Assembly (NCBI GenBank): GCA_001871925.1
Contig: MNWZ01000167.1
Span: 1 to 53,754, forward strand
Direction of reading: 5' to 3'
Length of the DNA stretch: 53,754 nucleotides
Source: Zetaproteobacteria bacterium CG1_02_53_45
Lineage (GTDB): Bacteria; Pseudomonadota; Zetaproteobacteria; Mariprofundales; Mariprofundaceae
The notes under the pieces are model-generated. The model was not told the DNA's origin and did not search any database. It was given only the letters and a program-made list of their open reading frames with translations. Positions within the stretch are counted from its first letter, which is position 1, and each line of letters starts with the position of its first letter. The translations under genes and the position numbers were made by a program. Shown one piece after another: positions 43,940-53,550 of the stretch.

Positions 43940-45089
43940 GTTTCAGCACCACCCTTACTGCCTGTATAGTTTTTTCAATATGCTCAACTTTTTGCGTAGG
44001 GTGCAGCAGCAGCGCCATACTGCTGCGGCCGGAAAGCTCGGCATTCGGCAGCGGATACCGATCTTGTTTCAAGTGGTCAAAAGCTTTTTCCCGGTATATT
44101 TCGCTGCAACTGCCATGAAAACAGGGAACGCCTTCAGCTACGACCTCACTAATAATTCGATCCTGATTCCAATCCGCATGTAGTAACTTCGTGTCGATCG
44201 TCGCATAGAATCTGTAATAGGCATGCTGAATACCGGCTGCCGGCACATGGATATCCAGCCCGGCAATACCTGATAATCCATCAATCATCATGGCCGCATG
44301 TGAGCGCCGGATCGCAAGCCACTCCGGCAGTTTTTTCAGTTGAATCAGGCCAATAGCCGACTGCATTTCAGTCAGCCGCCAGTTGCTGCCAAATGTAGTG
44401 CAAAGCCAGCGATGGCCCGGCCCATGTTCACGATGGAACACCTGATCGTAGTCACGACCATGGTCCTTTAACGCCCATACTTTACGCCAGACATCCTGAT
44501 CATCCGTCACCAGCATGCCGCCTTCGCCACCGGTAGAGATGATTTTGTCCTGACAGAACGAAAAGGCTGATGCATGCCCGAATGAGCCCACTTTGCGCCC
44601 GTTGATTTCAGCACCATGTGCCTGCGCGCAATCTTCGATCACTTTCAAACCATGCAGTTCGGCATAAGCCATAATTGCAGGCATATCACAGGGCCATCCG
44701 CCAAGGTGTACAACAATGATTGCCTTTGTTTTGCCTGTGCGCGCCGCATCAATACTTTCCACAGTTATGTTTCCGCTGCAGAGATCGATATCCGCCACAA
44801 CAGGGATAGCACCGCGCATCACCGCGCTGCTGGCTGTGGCTATAAAGGTTCTGGCAGGCACAATCACTTCATCACCGTCACCGATATCCAGCGCATAGAG
44901 TGCTGCTTCCAATGCCAGTGTACCGTTCGCCAGTGCAATCGCATAAGTCGTACCGGTATAGGCAGCGAACTCTTTTTCAAAGCAAGTGCCCTGTTCACCA
45001 CTCCAGTAATTTACTTTGCCTGATCGCAAAACGGCTTCCACAGCTGCAATCTCATCTTCAGCATATTCAGGCCAAACGGGAAAACTCAT
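43926..45089 (-). CDS. DegT/DnrJ/EryC1-type sugar aminotransferase (PglE-like)
   Basis: This PLP-dependent aminotransferase has 387 residues and acts on a keto-sugar nucleotide. The start ATG 45089 (MSFPVWPEY) follows GGAG by six bases; an upstream GTG at 45095 overlaps the preceding gene. Motifs are ALANGTLALEAAL, VIVPARTFIATASSAV, VIEDCAQAHGA, and SFCQDKIISTGGEGGML, which carries the PLP lysine. In the order sugar transferase, acetyltransferase, aminotransferase, it matches the PglC-PglD-PglE set of bacillosamine pathways. The exact substrate is inferred from context. Confidence 0.9.
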   Translation of the reverse strand: MSFPVWPEYAEDEIAAVEAVLRSGKVNYWSGEQGTCFEKEFAAYTGTTYAIALANGTLALEAALYALDIGDGDEVIVPARTFIATASSAVMRGAIPVVADIDLCSGNITVESIDAARTGKTKAIIVVHLGGWPCDMPAIMAYAELHGLKVIEDCAQAHGAEINGRKVGSFGHASAFSFCQDKIISTGGEGGMLVTDDQDVWRKVWALKDHGRDYDQVFHREHGPGHRWLCTTFGSNWRLTEMQSAIGLIQLKKLPEWLAIRRSHAAMMIDGLSGIAGLDIHVPAAGIQHAYYRFYATIDTKLLHADWNQDRIISEVVAEGVPCFHGSCSEIYREKAFDHLKQDRYPLPNAELSGRSSMALLLHPTQKVEHIEKTIQAVRVVLKRAVV

Positions 45090-45091
45090 TG

Positions 45092-45727
45092 TCACTCCAT
45101 TCCTCTGGAGGTGCCTCTTGCCGGCACCCCGACTACCGTCAAACAGTCTCCAATATCACTGATCACAGCAGCACCCGCACCGACTGTCACATGCCCGCCG
45201 ATACGAATACCCTGAATCACCGAGCAGCCGATGCCCAGCCAACTGCCGTTGCCCACAGTCACTTCACCGCCAATACTTGCACCCGGGCAAATATGCACCC
45301 CTTCGCCAAGTCTGCAATCGTGGTCGACACTGGCACCGGTGTTGACAATACAGCCGCGACCAAGGCGGGCATCAGCCTGCACCGTGGCATTGGCCATAAC
45401 TACACAACCTTCTGCCAGCGATGCCGATGGACTCACCCAGGCTTTTGGATGAATCAGTGCCGGAATTTTAAAACCGTGGCTGGCAAGTATACCCAGCCAC
45501 TCCAGCCTCTTTCTGCTATCACCCACTGCCACGGTTGCATGCGAAAACCCGGAAACAAATTGTCCGGCATGCTCGATTTTCCCCAATACAGGCCAGCGCA
45601 GAGAGCCGTCGAGCATGGCATACCTGTCATCAAGAAACGCGATGTTATCCCATACACCCTTGGCTTCAGCGGCTTCCGCCATCACCTTGCCGTGCCCGCC
45701 AGCTCCGAGAATAAGTAACTGATTCAT
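45092..45727 (-). CDS. NeuD/PglD-family sugar O/N-acyltransferase
   Basis: The 211-residue protein starts with ATG 45727, overlapping the stop of the sugar transferase gene (ATGA); an upstream extension is inside that gene. An N-terminal nucleotide-sugar binding part ([21 protein letters not shown]) is followed by a left-handed beta-helix of hexapeptide repeats. [19 protein letters not shown] holds the candidate catalytic histidine, matching the IEHEC position of PglD. It is predicted to acetylate the 4-amino group of the UDP-sugar made by its neighbours. Confidence 0.88.
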   Translation of the reverse strand: MNQLLILGAGGHGKVMAEAAEAKGVWDNIAFLDDRYAMLDGSLRWPVLGKIEHAGQFVSGFSHATVAVGDSRKRLEWLGILASHGFKIPALIHPKAWVSPSASLAEGCVVMANATVQADARLGRGCIVNTGASVDHDCRLGEGVHICPGASIGGEVTVGNGSWLGIGCSVIQGIRIGGHVTVGAGAAVISDIGDCLTVVGVPARGTSRGME

Positions 45728-46317
45728 TTGGCACTCCCCCGAAATTTTTCCATCGTTACATGACCGGCCTGCGCCACACCCTCTGAACGCACCACTTTCA
45801 ACAGCGTCATCCAGAGTATCTTCAAATCCAGCAAGAAGGAGTGGTGATCCACATACCATACATCATGGGCAAATTTCTCTTCCCAGCTGATGGCATTGCG
45901 CCCGTTCACCTGTGCCCAGCCGGTGATGCCCGGCCTGACATCATGGCGCCGCGCCTGAACAGTGTCATACAACGGCAGATACTCCATTAACAGCGCTCTA
46001 GGTCCAACCAGACTGATATCGCCCTTGATGACATTAAATAGCTGCGGCAACTCATCCAGACTGGACCTGCGCAAAAAAATGCCAAAGGGAGGCAGTCGCT
46101 CTACATCCGGCAGCAGTTGGCCGTTCACATCCCTTGCATCGGTCATACTGCGGAATTTGTATATATAAAAAGGTTTTCCATGCAACCCCGGCCTCTTTTG
46201 TCTGAACAGAACCGGAGAACCTAATTTAATTCTTACCAGCAGCGCCAGCAGCAGCAGTAGCGGCCACAGCACACACAGGCCGCTGATCGCGGCTATAAGG
46301 TCAAACAAGCGTTTCAT
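45724..46317 (-). CDS. monotopic phosphoglycosyl transferase (PglC-like)
   Basis: The 197-residue enzyme transfers a sugar-phosphate to undecaprenyl phosphate and so starts glycan assembly. One N-terminal reentrant hydrophobic helix (about 3-30, [13 protein letters not shown]) is followed by the core: [40 protein letters not shown] (with the catalytic Asp-Glu pair) and SLVGPRALL, then [20 protein letters not shown]. Length is that of the small PglC class rather than WcaJ-type fusions. Both ends overlap neighbours by four bases. Confidence 0.93.
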   Translation of the reverse strand: MKRLFDLIAAISGLCVLWPLLLLLALLVRIKLGSPVLFRQKRPGLHGKPFYIYKFRSMTDARDVNGQLLPDVERLPPFGIFLRRSSLDELPQLFNVIKGDISLVGPRALLMEYLPLYDTVQARRHDVRPGITGWAQVNGRNAISWEEKFAHDVWYVDHHSFLLDLKILWMTLLKVVRSEGVAQAGHVTMEKFRGSAK

Positions 46318-47447
46318 TGCAGCCCATCATAGTAATCCAGCCATGCCTGAACCAGTCGTTTTACTGAAAAGTCATTACGAGCCCGCACCAATGCATTGTC
46401 CCCCATGACACGCATGGACTCAGGGTTGCTAACAACCTGCACTAAAGCCTGCCCCAGTGCTGACACATCTCCCGGAGGAAACATCAAACCTGTTTCAGGC
46501 TCTTTTATCGCATCTGAAATGCCATAGATTCTCGATCCAATCGCAGGCACAGCACATGCAGCAGCTTCAATAATAACGCTGCCGAACCCTTCGCGGTAAC
46601 TGGGCAGACAAAACAGGTCAGCTGCTGCAAAATAGGATTCGGGTTTATCGGTATAGTCGATAAAGTGAAGCCTGTCTGAAAACTCGCCGGTGGCTCGCTT
46701 AATCGACGATTTCAGGTCGCCTTCATCCGGCCCGACCAGCAGCAGTTCAAGTTGTCCGAGTGCAGGTGCAACATTGCCAAAGGCTGCTGCCAGATCGAGG
46801 ACACCCTTGTCTCTATTCATCCGGCCCAGAAATAACAGCAATACCTTATCATCAGAAATGCCGAGCTGTTTTCTGATTGTCCTGCGAGCAACGTCGTCCG
46901 GTTTGAATTTATTGACATCGACCCCACTGATCGAACCATCCGCAAGAACAGATAACTTCTCTGCCATGCATATGCCCTGTTCAATCAGAAACTGCCGCTG
47001 CGAAAAGCTGTCTGTCAGCAGATGTGTCGCCGAGGCAGCAAGCAAACGATCCATACTTTTCAGCAGAAACCTTGAAAACCCATGCCGGGTTGCCCAAACC
47101 TGACCGGTGAAGGTGTGAATGCGAAAGCGCACGCCAGCTATCTTTCCTGCCAGCATGGCAAGCAACCCGGCCTTCGGAGTCACTGAGTGGACCAGATCAA
47201 ATTGATGCTTCCGAAACAAGCCAGCCAATCGATAAAGCGCCCATATATCCGCAACCGGATTAATAGCCCTCTCAATGGCAAGTGGAATCACTTTTACAGG
47301 CAAACCGTTCTGCACAGCAAAATCAGCCTGCTGCGTATTCAGCACAAGCGTCACATCAAAACGTTCACTTAACGCGATGATCTGCTGTTCAAGAAATGCC
47401 TTCACGGTCATCTCGCTTGCAACCACAATACAGATGCGCTTTATCAC
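46314..47447 (-). CDS. glycosyltransferase family 4 (PglA-like)
   Basis: The GT-B enzyme has 377 residues from GTG 47447 ([13 protein letters not shown]), which follows AGGGTGAG; a TTG at 47465 is possible but poorer. The N-terminal domain has [15 protein letters not shown], and FTGQVWATR resembles PglA. The C-terminal nucleotide-binding part has [11 protein letters not shown] and [18 protein letters not shown], the E-x7-E motif of GT4. It likely adds the second sugar to the undecaprenyl-linked first sugar. It overlaps the PglC-like gene by four bases. Confidence 0.9.
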   Translation of the reverse strand: MIKRICIVVASEMTVKAFLEQQIIALSERFDVTLVLNTQQADFAVQNGLPVKVIPLAIERAINPVADIWALYRLAGLFRKHQFDLVHSVTPKAGLLAMLAGKIAGVRFRIHTFTGQVWATRHGFSRFLLKSMDRLLAASATHLLTDSFSQRQFLIEQGICMAEKLSVLADGSISGVDVNKFKPDDVARRTIRKQLGISDDKVLLLFLGRMNRDKGVLDLAAAFGNVAPALGQLELLLVGPDEGDLKSSIKRATGEFSDRLHFIDYTDKPESYFAAADLFCLPSYREGFGSVIIEAAACAVPAIGSRIYGISDAIKEPETGLMFPPGDVSALGQALVQVVSNPESMRVMGDNALVRARNDFSVKRLVQAWLDYYDGLQ

Positions 47448-47499
47448 CCACTCACCCTGATACAATTTTTAGTGTTCTGAACAGGCCCTGAAGAACCTC

Positions 47500-50409
47500 T
47501 TATCCAGATACAGCTCGCTGCCGGATCACCGACGCCTTTTCGTAGTTCAATATAAAGATAGCCAGCAACATAGCAATGACAGAGACAACCACTCCCGAAT
47601 AACTCTGAAAATGGATACACAGCATCATGGTCAAAAACAGGATCCAGACCAGGCCGGAGAGCAGCACATCCAGCCAAGACATATTGCCCTGAAGATGAAC
47701 CATCCATAACAACACTGCTGCACTGCAGAACATGGAGAGTGTCGTCGCCGCAGCAATACCGCTAACTCCCATGTGCTGCATTAGCACATAATTCAGGCCA
47801 ATGTTTACAATCATGCCAATTACAGAAGAAACCAGAATCGACCGGTTATCATGCATCGCTGTCGCATATTTCATCAGAATCAGCTGACAGGCAAAAAATG
47901 GCACCTGCAGGATGCCCATGTGAATCACCCGTATCACCGCATCAATGCCTTCAGCATCCACATTTCCGCCTGCGAACAATAACTGTACAACAGGAGGAGC
48001 CACATAATAGACAATCAGGCTAGTTACGATACCTAGCAAAGTCGCCAGTGACATTAGTAACGAGAGCTCCCGATTTGCCGAAACCACATCCCGTTTGACG
48101 ATAAAACTGATAAAATAGGGCAACAGCACCATGGAGATACCGGTGCCAATAACACCTGTAACGAAAAACACGACTTTATAGCCCAAACCGAGTGATGCGA
48201 CACTGCCGGCCTCCAGACTTGATGCCATGCCGTTATCCACCAGCAGTGATATCTGCAGGAATATCGCCGCCAGAACCAGCGACATGAATTGCTTTTTACT
48301 CCCCTTAGGCAGAGAAATATCACTACCCCTTTTCGGCATCACGCTTAAATCATCCCGTCTCAGGTATAACTGCACCAGAATCAGATTCACCAGCTGCCCA
48401 AGCACCATGCCGATCAGCACGGCAGCAACGCCCAGCTGCTTGCCTGCGACCAGCAGTGCGGCAATGGCGAATACCGGCACAACCGCCTGCGACCAGGCCG
48501 GCACTGCAAAGTGCATGCGCGCACTCAGTATCGCATTCCCCAGCACAACCATGCCGCTGAACAGCAACAGCGGCAGCGCGCCATATAAAAGGTGCCGGGA
48601 TAAGTCAATGGTTTCGGAAGTAAAGCTCCAGCCCAGCATGGGCAAAAACACAGGTGCAAACAGTGTCAGCAACAAACTCAGAGCAAGCAGAGATATCGTG
48701 ATGATGTACGACAGGTGGCGCACGACATTCGCACCGTGTCGCTCCCCCTGTAGTCGCTCACGCATATACAGCGATACACTCGTAGAGCCAAAGGACTGGC
48801 CGAACACATTAACCATGAACATCGGAATCAGCATGGCCACAAAGAAAGCATCCATCTGCTCAGCGATACCGAACTCTTGCGCCATCAGCACATCGCGGAA
48901 AAAGAACCCGAGAAATGATAACATCGTAATCGCGGAAACAAGTATCCCTCCGCCCACAGACCTCTTTCTAAGCGAAGAGTCAGTTTCGCTTCTGTCTCCC
49001 TCGCCGGCGGAGATCAATACTTTTCCAATCGAAATAGTACTGACCGGAACATTGGCAAACCAGCGTTTAACCTTCTCCTGATAAAATCGGCTTTTCGCAA
49101 TCAGCCCGGTCCACCCCAACACTCCAACCGCCATAAACAGTAACAGGAACGGGTAGCGCACCCTGTGCAGCGTCCCCAAATTACCTATGGTAAAGCCGTA
49201 TATGGCAAGATATGTGAGCGCAAAGAGCAAACAGAGTGCCATCCCTTTTGAGCCGTAATACCTGATGGCCAGAAACAGTCCCGGAACAAGAAGATACCAG
49301 ATCAGTATCTCCAGCGTACCTACCACTCGCGTCGCACTCGTTGGAAACCACATATCAGGGAAAGGACCAAACAGGGAGAGAGCAAACACACGCGGCATAT
49401 ATCCGATGATACCTGTGACACTGTTCGGCAAGCGCTCCCGGTCAATATTGGAAGGGGCGTCAAAATTTGCACAGATTAGTCCGGCGCGTGTTCTGGCAGC
49501 AGTCTCAGCATATTTTTCTATCGAATCCGGCAGCCATGAACTCTCCTGCCACTGCCACTGTTTACACACTTCGGTTTCAGTCTGGGGGGCCCCGTTCCAA
49601 TTATTGTAGGCATTGGAATCCTGCGCTGCGCTGCGACCGAAGCTGACAGCTAGCATTGCAAACAGCAGCCATACGCAGGCCGAAACAATCAAATATGTCT
49701 TCTGCTTTCTCCACGCGGATCGAAACAGGGCAGGTACGGTAATAGCGACAAGCCACAAAGCAGTTGTCAGAGCAAGAAAAAGAGCGTTGTAAGGACGCAC
49801 GAACAGGATCAATCCAACACCTGCTATGCTTGCCAAAACAAAGACAGCAACAGATCGCATACCTGTATGATGATAGAAAAAGCGGATCCATGCATAAAGC
49901 ACCAGCAATGTGCCTGCTATGGCATAACCATCCTTATGCACCTGTGCATACCAGTTCAGGCCTGAAGGCAACACCACAAACAGAATCGCAGCTACGATAC
50001 CGGCAACCCGGCCGACTTTGCCCGGACAGAGAAGCTGCACAATAAGCAGCACAAGGATGCCTGAAGTGGCATGCAGAGCTGCATTCACCGGCAGTATCAG
50101 AGAAGGGTCGGCTCCGAACAGTGCGTACAGTACAGCCAGCACGGCCACATTACCTGTTGCACCCATTGCATCAGGCCATGTGGCATGCCACGACCACCCT
50201 GTCGCCAGAATTTTAGCCGCCATATCAGCAGCAACCTGGTGGAAATAGATAGCATCGTTATTCATCAGGCCAAGGCCTGCATGCATGGAGGGAATACTCG
50301 GGAGAATCAGCTTCTGGAAAAGCAGCCCCAGGACTGTAGCGAAACAGAACAGGGCGACCCACAACGGTAATATAACCGACACAGAGTGCCTGGCTGCTTT
50401 AATATTCAT
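47500..50409 (-). CDS. fusion of GT-C-like membrane glycosyltransferase and MurJ-like flippase
   Basis: One unbroken frame of 969 residues contains two polytopic halves. Residues about 1-460 look like a GT-C enzyme (ArnT/PMT-like): a first helix, a periplasmic loop with MNNDAIYFHQVAAD that may carry the catalytic acid, then about 10 helices. A polar linker (about 462-485, SAGEGDRSETDSSLRKR) leads to a MurJ/MviN-type flippase (about 486-965) with SFLGFFFRDVLMAQEFG, MDAFFVAMLIPM and about 14 helices. A single protein could flip a lipid-linked glycan and act on it. The ATG is 50409, 13 bases after the GT2 gene. Confidence 0.85.
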   Translation of the reverse strand: MNIKAARHSVSVILPLWVALFCFATVLGLLFQKLILPSIPSMHAGLGLMNNDAIYFHQVAADMAAKILATGWSWHATWPDAMGATGNVAVLAVLYALFGADPSLILPVNAALHATSGILVLLIVQLLCPGKVGRVAGIVAAILFVVLPSGLNWYAQVHKDGYAIAGTLLVLYAWIRFFYHHTGMRSVAVFVLASIAGVGLILFVRPYNALFLALTTALWLVAITVPALFRSAWRKQKTYLIVSACVWLLFAMLAVSFGRSAAQDSNAYNNWNGAPQTETEVCKQWQWQESSWLPDSIEKYAETAARTRAGLICANFDAPSNIDRERLPNSVTGIIGYMPRVFALSLFGPFPDMWFPTSATRVVGTLEILIWYLLVPGLFLAIRYYGSKGMALCLLFALTYLAIYGFTIGNLGTLHRVRYPFLLLFMAVGVLGWTGLIAKSRFYQEKVKRWFANVPVSTISIGKVLISAGEGDRSETDSSLRKRSVGGGILVSAITMLSFLGFFFRDVLMAQEFGIAEQMDAFFVAMLIPMFMVNVFGQSFGSTSVSLYMRERLQGERHGANVVRHLSYIITISLLALSLLLTLFAPVFLPMLGWSFTSETIDLSRHLLYGALPLLLFSGMVVLGNAILSARMHFAVPAWSQAVVPVFAIAALLVAGKQLGVAAVLIGMVLGQLVNLILVQLYLRRDDLSVMPKRGSDISLPKGSKKQFMSLVLAAIFLQISLLVDNGMASSLEAGSVASLGLGYKVVFFVTGVIGTGISMVLLPYFISFIVKRDVVSANRELSLLMSLATLLGIVTSLIVYYVAPPVVQLLFAGGNVDAEGIDAVIRVIHMGILQVPFFACQLILMKYATAMHDNRSILVSSVIGMIVNIGLNYVLMQHMGVSGIAAATTLSMFCSAAVLLWMVHLQGNMSWLDVLLSGLVWILFLTMMLCIHFQSYSGVVVSVIAMLLAIFILNYEKASVIRQRAVSG

Positions 50410-50422
50410 AAGTTTTTTTTCT

Positions 50423-51268
50423 TTATAACCCTTTAAAAATCAAATTCAGATAGCGTTTTTCTTCATCCTGAAGCGGCAGCAGTGTTCTTTGAAAGCCAAA
50501 TACCTTGAACCATATATTGACGATATCCCCAAGACCTTTGGCCAACTGTACGATAAATATCTTAACCGCCATGTGATTGGCATCACGAAGCCCAAAGGAG
50601 ATAAATGCTGATTTAACATACCTGAACCTGGCTCGCAGAACTTTCTTCAGCGGGCGCGCATTTTGCCTGTAGCCCAGCAACACCTCATCGAGACAGGCAA
50701 AGCGGCTCTGGGTAAAACTACGCAAGAGAAGATTCTGATCTTCCGCACCATCTGCATAGCTTTGATATCGATGACTTTGAAACCAACTCACCTTCCCCAT
50801 CCAGGTCGGATGCGGCAAATAAAACCCGCTCCATGGCTTTCGACAAATCTCAAGATGCTGTTGTGACACTGACAACTTGCCCAACCACTCCAGACTGTCA
50901 TTAAACACGGCATAATTGGTCGCCAGAAGATCTACTTCGGGATGCGCCTGCAGATAACCCAGTTGCTTTTCAATGCGCTGCGGCAAACTTACATCATCCT
51001 GATCCATACGGGCAAAATACTGACCACGGGCCATATCCACAGCCATATTCAGGCGTGCCGACAGCCCCATGTTCTTTTCACCCTCGACCAGGCGAATGCG
51101 CGGATCATCAAAAGAACGCATCACCTCCAGACTGTTATCCGTAGAGGCATCATTAAGAATGATCAGCTCCCAATCTGTGAAGCTCTGCTGCAAAATTGAG
51201 CGGACTGCGACTTTCAGTGTGGCTGCGCCGTTATATACGGGCAGGGCAATTGTTACGAAAGGCTGCAT
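50423..51268 (-). CDS. glycosyltransferase family 2
   Basis: The 281-residue GT-A enzyme begins with VTIALPVYNGAATLKVAVRSIL, followed by LIILNDASTDNSL, GLSARLNMAVDMARGQYFARMDQDD (the DxD-type metal site is DQDD) and RIEKQLGYL. It transfers a sugar from a nucleotide donor to the growing lipid-linked glycan at the cytoplasmic face. A basic C-terminal stretch (RPLKKVLRARFRYVKS) may bind the membrane. The donor and acceptor are unknown. Confidence 0.92.
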   Translation of the reverse strand: MQPFVTIALPVYNGAATLKVAVRSILQQSFTDWELIILNDASTDNSLEVMRSFDDPRIRLVEGEKNMGLSARLNMAVDMARGQYFARMDQDDVSLPQRIEKQLGYLQAHPEVDLLATNYAVFNDSLEWLGKLSVSQQHLEICRKPWSGFYLPHPTWMGKVSWFQSHRYQSYADGAEDQNLLLRSFTQSRFACLDEVLLGYRQNARPLKKVLRARFRYVKSAFISFGLRDANHMAVKIFIVQLAKGLGDIVNIWFKVFGFQRTLLPLQDEEKRYLNLIFKGL

Positions 51269-51305
51269 AGTCAGAATAATACTCCGATCTGCTTACACAC
51301 CATCA

Positions 51306-52217
51306 TCACAGCGTTCTCAACCATTGCAGTTGATCGCTGATGCCATCGGCCAGGGACACCTTGGGCTGCCAACCGAATGCTGCTTTGGCGCGGCTGATAT
51401 CGAGCACAACCTCTTTCACATCAAAGGCCCTGCTCTCCCGATAATTTACCTGCAGTTGTTGATCTATGGCATCTCGAATCAGGGTAATAATCTCATTAAT
51501 GGAGTGGCCCTGTCCGCTACCCGCATTATATACGCCGCAGCTATCGCTCTCCAGCGCTGTAACACACAGGCGGGCGAGATCGCTGACATGCATATAATCC
51601 CGAACAACCGAGCCATCGCCCCAGACTTCCAGTGCTTCTCCAGCCAGCGTTCTGGCAAGCAGGGTGCCGATCAAGCCCTGCACGCCGGAGTGCCCCTGTC
51701 TGGAGCCGTAAGGGTTGGATGGGCGCAAAATGACCGGTTCAAGTCCATACAACTGCTGATACATGTTCAGGTACTTTTCGATCGCCACCTTGACGACGCC
51801 GTATGAACTGATTGGATTGAGCGGGTGATCCTCCCTGATGGGGGAGCTCTCGGGATTGCCGTATACAGTGCCACCGGATGAGAGATAGAGTATCCGTTTC
51901 ATCCCTTTTTTCCTCATCTGCTCAAGTAGCAACAATGTATTGATCAGATTGCTCTGCACATCAGCAACAGGGTCGAGATTGGAGGTGCCCGGAACCGTTG
52001 TGCTGATCAGGTGACAGACAGCATCCATGCCCTGCAGCGCCTCTGCAACCTGAAATGTGTCGTCAAAACCACCTAGCCGGTATTCAACCCGCTTTAGCGG
52101 CTCCCGATAACGCTCCGGTGCACGGTCAAACACGCGCACTTTATGACCGCCCGCAAGCAGGTGATCCACCACATGCGAACCGATAAAGCCGTTACCACCC
52201 ATTACCAGAACTTTCAT
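51306..52217 (-). CDS. NAD-dependent nucleotide-sugar epimerase/dehydratase
   Basis: This extended SDR enzyme has 303 residues. NAD-binding motif VLVMGGNGFIGSHVVDHLL and catalytic segments LYLSSGGTVYG and SSYGVVKVAIEKYLN (YxxxK) are intact. RPSNPYGSRQ and VVRDYMHVSDLA follow, as in GalE/UDP-glucuronate-type epimerases. The ATG 52217 has GGGAG five bases upstream. The exact sugar (UDP-Glc/GlcNAc or other) cannot be named by eye. Confidence 0.9.
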   Translation of the reverse strand: MKVLVMGGNGFIGSHVVDHLLAGGHKVRVFDRAPERYREPLKRVEYRLGGFDDTFQVAEALQGMDAVCHLISTTVPGTSNLDPVADVQSNLINTLLLLEQMRKKGMKRILYLSSGGTVYGNPESSPIREDHPLNPISSYGVVKVAIEKYLNMYQQLYGLEPVILRPSNPYGSRQGHSGVQGLIGTLLARTLAGEALEVWGDGSVVRDYMHVSDLARLCVTALESDSCGVYNAGSGQGHSINEIITLIRDAIDQQLQVNYRESRAFDVKEVVLDISRAKAAFGWQPKVSLADGISDQLQWLRTL

Positions 52218-52257
52218 ATCAACTCCCGCCTAGTTGTACGGCTAACAGACTAAACAT

Positions 52258-53481
52258 TTAACTCTCTTTGTAAAAAATTCGCCCGGCCCAGTTGCTTGCA
52301 GAATAAGTCTTTTTACCCAGATAACGCCAGCTGAACTCGAACAGGAAACGTCTGGCAGCGCGGGGTCCGCGCTGTTTCCCCCATATAAGAAGGCACGGCA
52401 CCAGAATCAGAACTTTCAGCAGGTAAAGCAGAAGACTCGGTTGGTGCGACTTTGCGATGCTTTCAAAACGCCTAAAATCAATTCCCTGCTTAGCTGCAGC
52501 AGGACGAATCACCATTCGATCAGCAGCCTGTTTAATAAGAGGTTCAAAACGAACCTCGTAGCTATGCTCGGCTTGGGTTCTGGCATATCCGGCCCGGGCA
52601 ATGGCATCCCGTTTGTCAGGGTGGGCAAGCAGGTACTCAATTTTTTCAGCCAGATCATCGACGTCGTCAAAAACGATAATCTCCTCACCCGACACATAAT
52701 ATTCATCCAAGTGTTCGGCTTTTTCCGTGGCCAACAGGCCACCCGCTCCGGGCACTTCAAAGACACGCGCCTTGATCTGCCTGCTGCGCACCGGCTTGCC
52801 ATCTTCGATCACCACACCCGAGTCCCCGAAATTCAGGCTGACCTGAGACTCCCGCATAATTCCGGCAATCTCCCCTGCTTCCACCGGCCCACCGGGCCAG
52901 CCATAACCGAATGTATCCACATGGATACCACGCTGCATTAAATCCTCGACCCACTGTTTCCGATTACCGTAAGTAGAACCGACAAAGCTGACCTGATAAC
53001 GACACTGATCTGCCGGAATTGGAGGTGCCATACGGGATGAGTCCGCAGCCCACTGGCTAAGCACAACGTTATTCAGCCCGTCTTTTTCTGCTTTTTTCAT
53101 CGCAGAGAGGTAAGTCGTGACATGCAGATCGAACATCGGTGCAAGAAATCTTGATGCCTGCTCATATTTCCACGAGTCATCAGTAGCCCAGTGAATCAAC
53201 GCCGCATGACTTCCCTCTCGAATAAGCTGAAGTGTCTCCAGCCATATTTCATAGGTCATCAGTACACAGAAAACAATATCAGGTTTTTCTCTCTCGACTG
53301 TCTGCAAAAGACTTCGATTTAAATCTGCATAGTCCGAATAATCCAATTTAGCCAGGCTTTCGAAAAAGAGAACCTCATGGCCTAGATTTCTCAATGCCGG
53401 AATAAAATTCGTATATTCGTAACCCAGACCGCGCTCGGCATCACCATAATTGTACTGCCCAAAAACACATAAAACCTTCAA
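52258..53481 (-). CDS. CgeB-like glycosyltransferase
   Basis: The 407-residue protein starts at TTG 53481 behind a strong GGAGAAGGG. It opens with LCVFGQYNYGDAERGLGYEY and carries KPDIVFCVLMTYEIW, LIHWATDDSWKYEQA and, in the C-terminal half, KARVFEVPGAGGLLATEKAE and EIIVFDDVDDLAEKI. This is the layout of CgeB/spore-protein YkvP-like GT-B enzymes common in glycan loci. It is the first gene of the glycan block in the window. About 40 bases separate its start from the end of an IS30 element, so its native upstream region has been displaced. Confidence 0.85.
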   Translation of the reverse strand: MKVLCVFGQYNYGDAERGLGYEYTNFIPALRNLGHEVLFFESLAKLDYSDYADLNRSLLQTVEREKPDIVFCVLMTYEIWLETLQLIREGSHAALIHWATDDSWKYEQASRFLAPMFDLHVTTYLSAMKKAEKDGLNNVVLSQWAADSSRMAPPIPADQCRYQVSFVGSTYGNRKQWVEDLMQRGIHVDTFGYGWPGGPVEAGEIAGIMRESQVSLNFGDSGVVIEDGKPVRSRQIKARVFEVPGAGGLLATEKAEHLDEYYVSGEEIIVFDDVDDLAEKIEYLLAHPDKRDAIARAGYARTQAEHSYEVRFEPLIKQAADRMVIRPAAAKQGIDFRRFESIAKSHQPSLLLYLLKVLILVPCLLIWGKQRGPRAARRFLFEFSWRYLGKKTYSASNWAGRIFYKES

Positions 53482-53522
53482 CTATACCCTTCTCCAAGAT
53501 CAGCTTTCTCAATCACGCGCGG

Positions 53523-53550
53523 ATTCAACTCCCAAGTGCAACTCCAGTGA
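53523..53550. repeat. candidate terminal inverted repeat of the right-edge IS30 element
   Basis: ATTCAACTCCCAAGTGCAAC begins at 53523 and overlaps the transposase stop codon. Sequences of this kind end many IS30-family elements as I remember them. A short palindrome CAACTC-CAGT-GAGTTG follows. The second copy lies outside the window. Confidence 0.5.

Noticed and set aside
47500-50409. Two separate genes (glycosyltransferase and MurJ) wrongly joined
   Set aside because: The frame is continuous with no stop or plausible internal start and ribosome binding site at the linker, so I keep it as one fusion while noting the need for a check.
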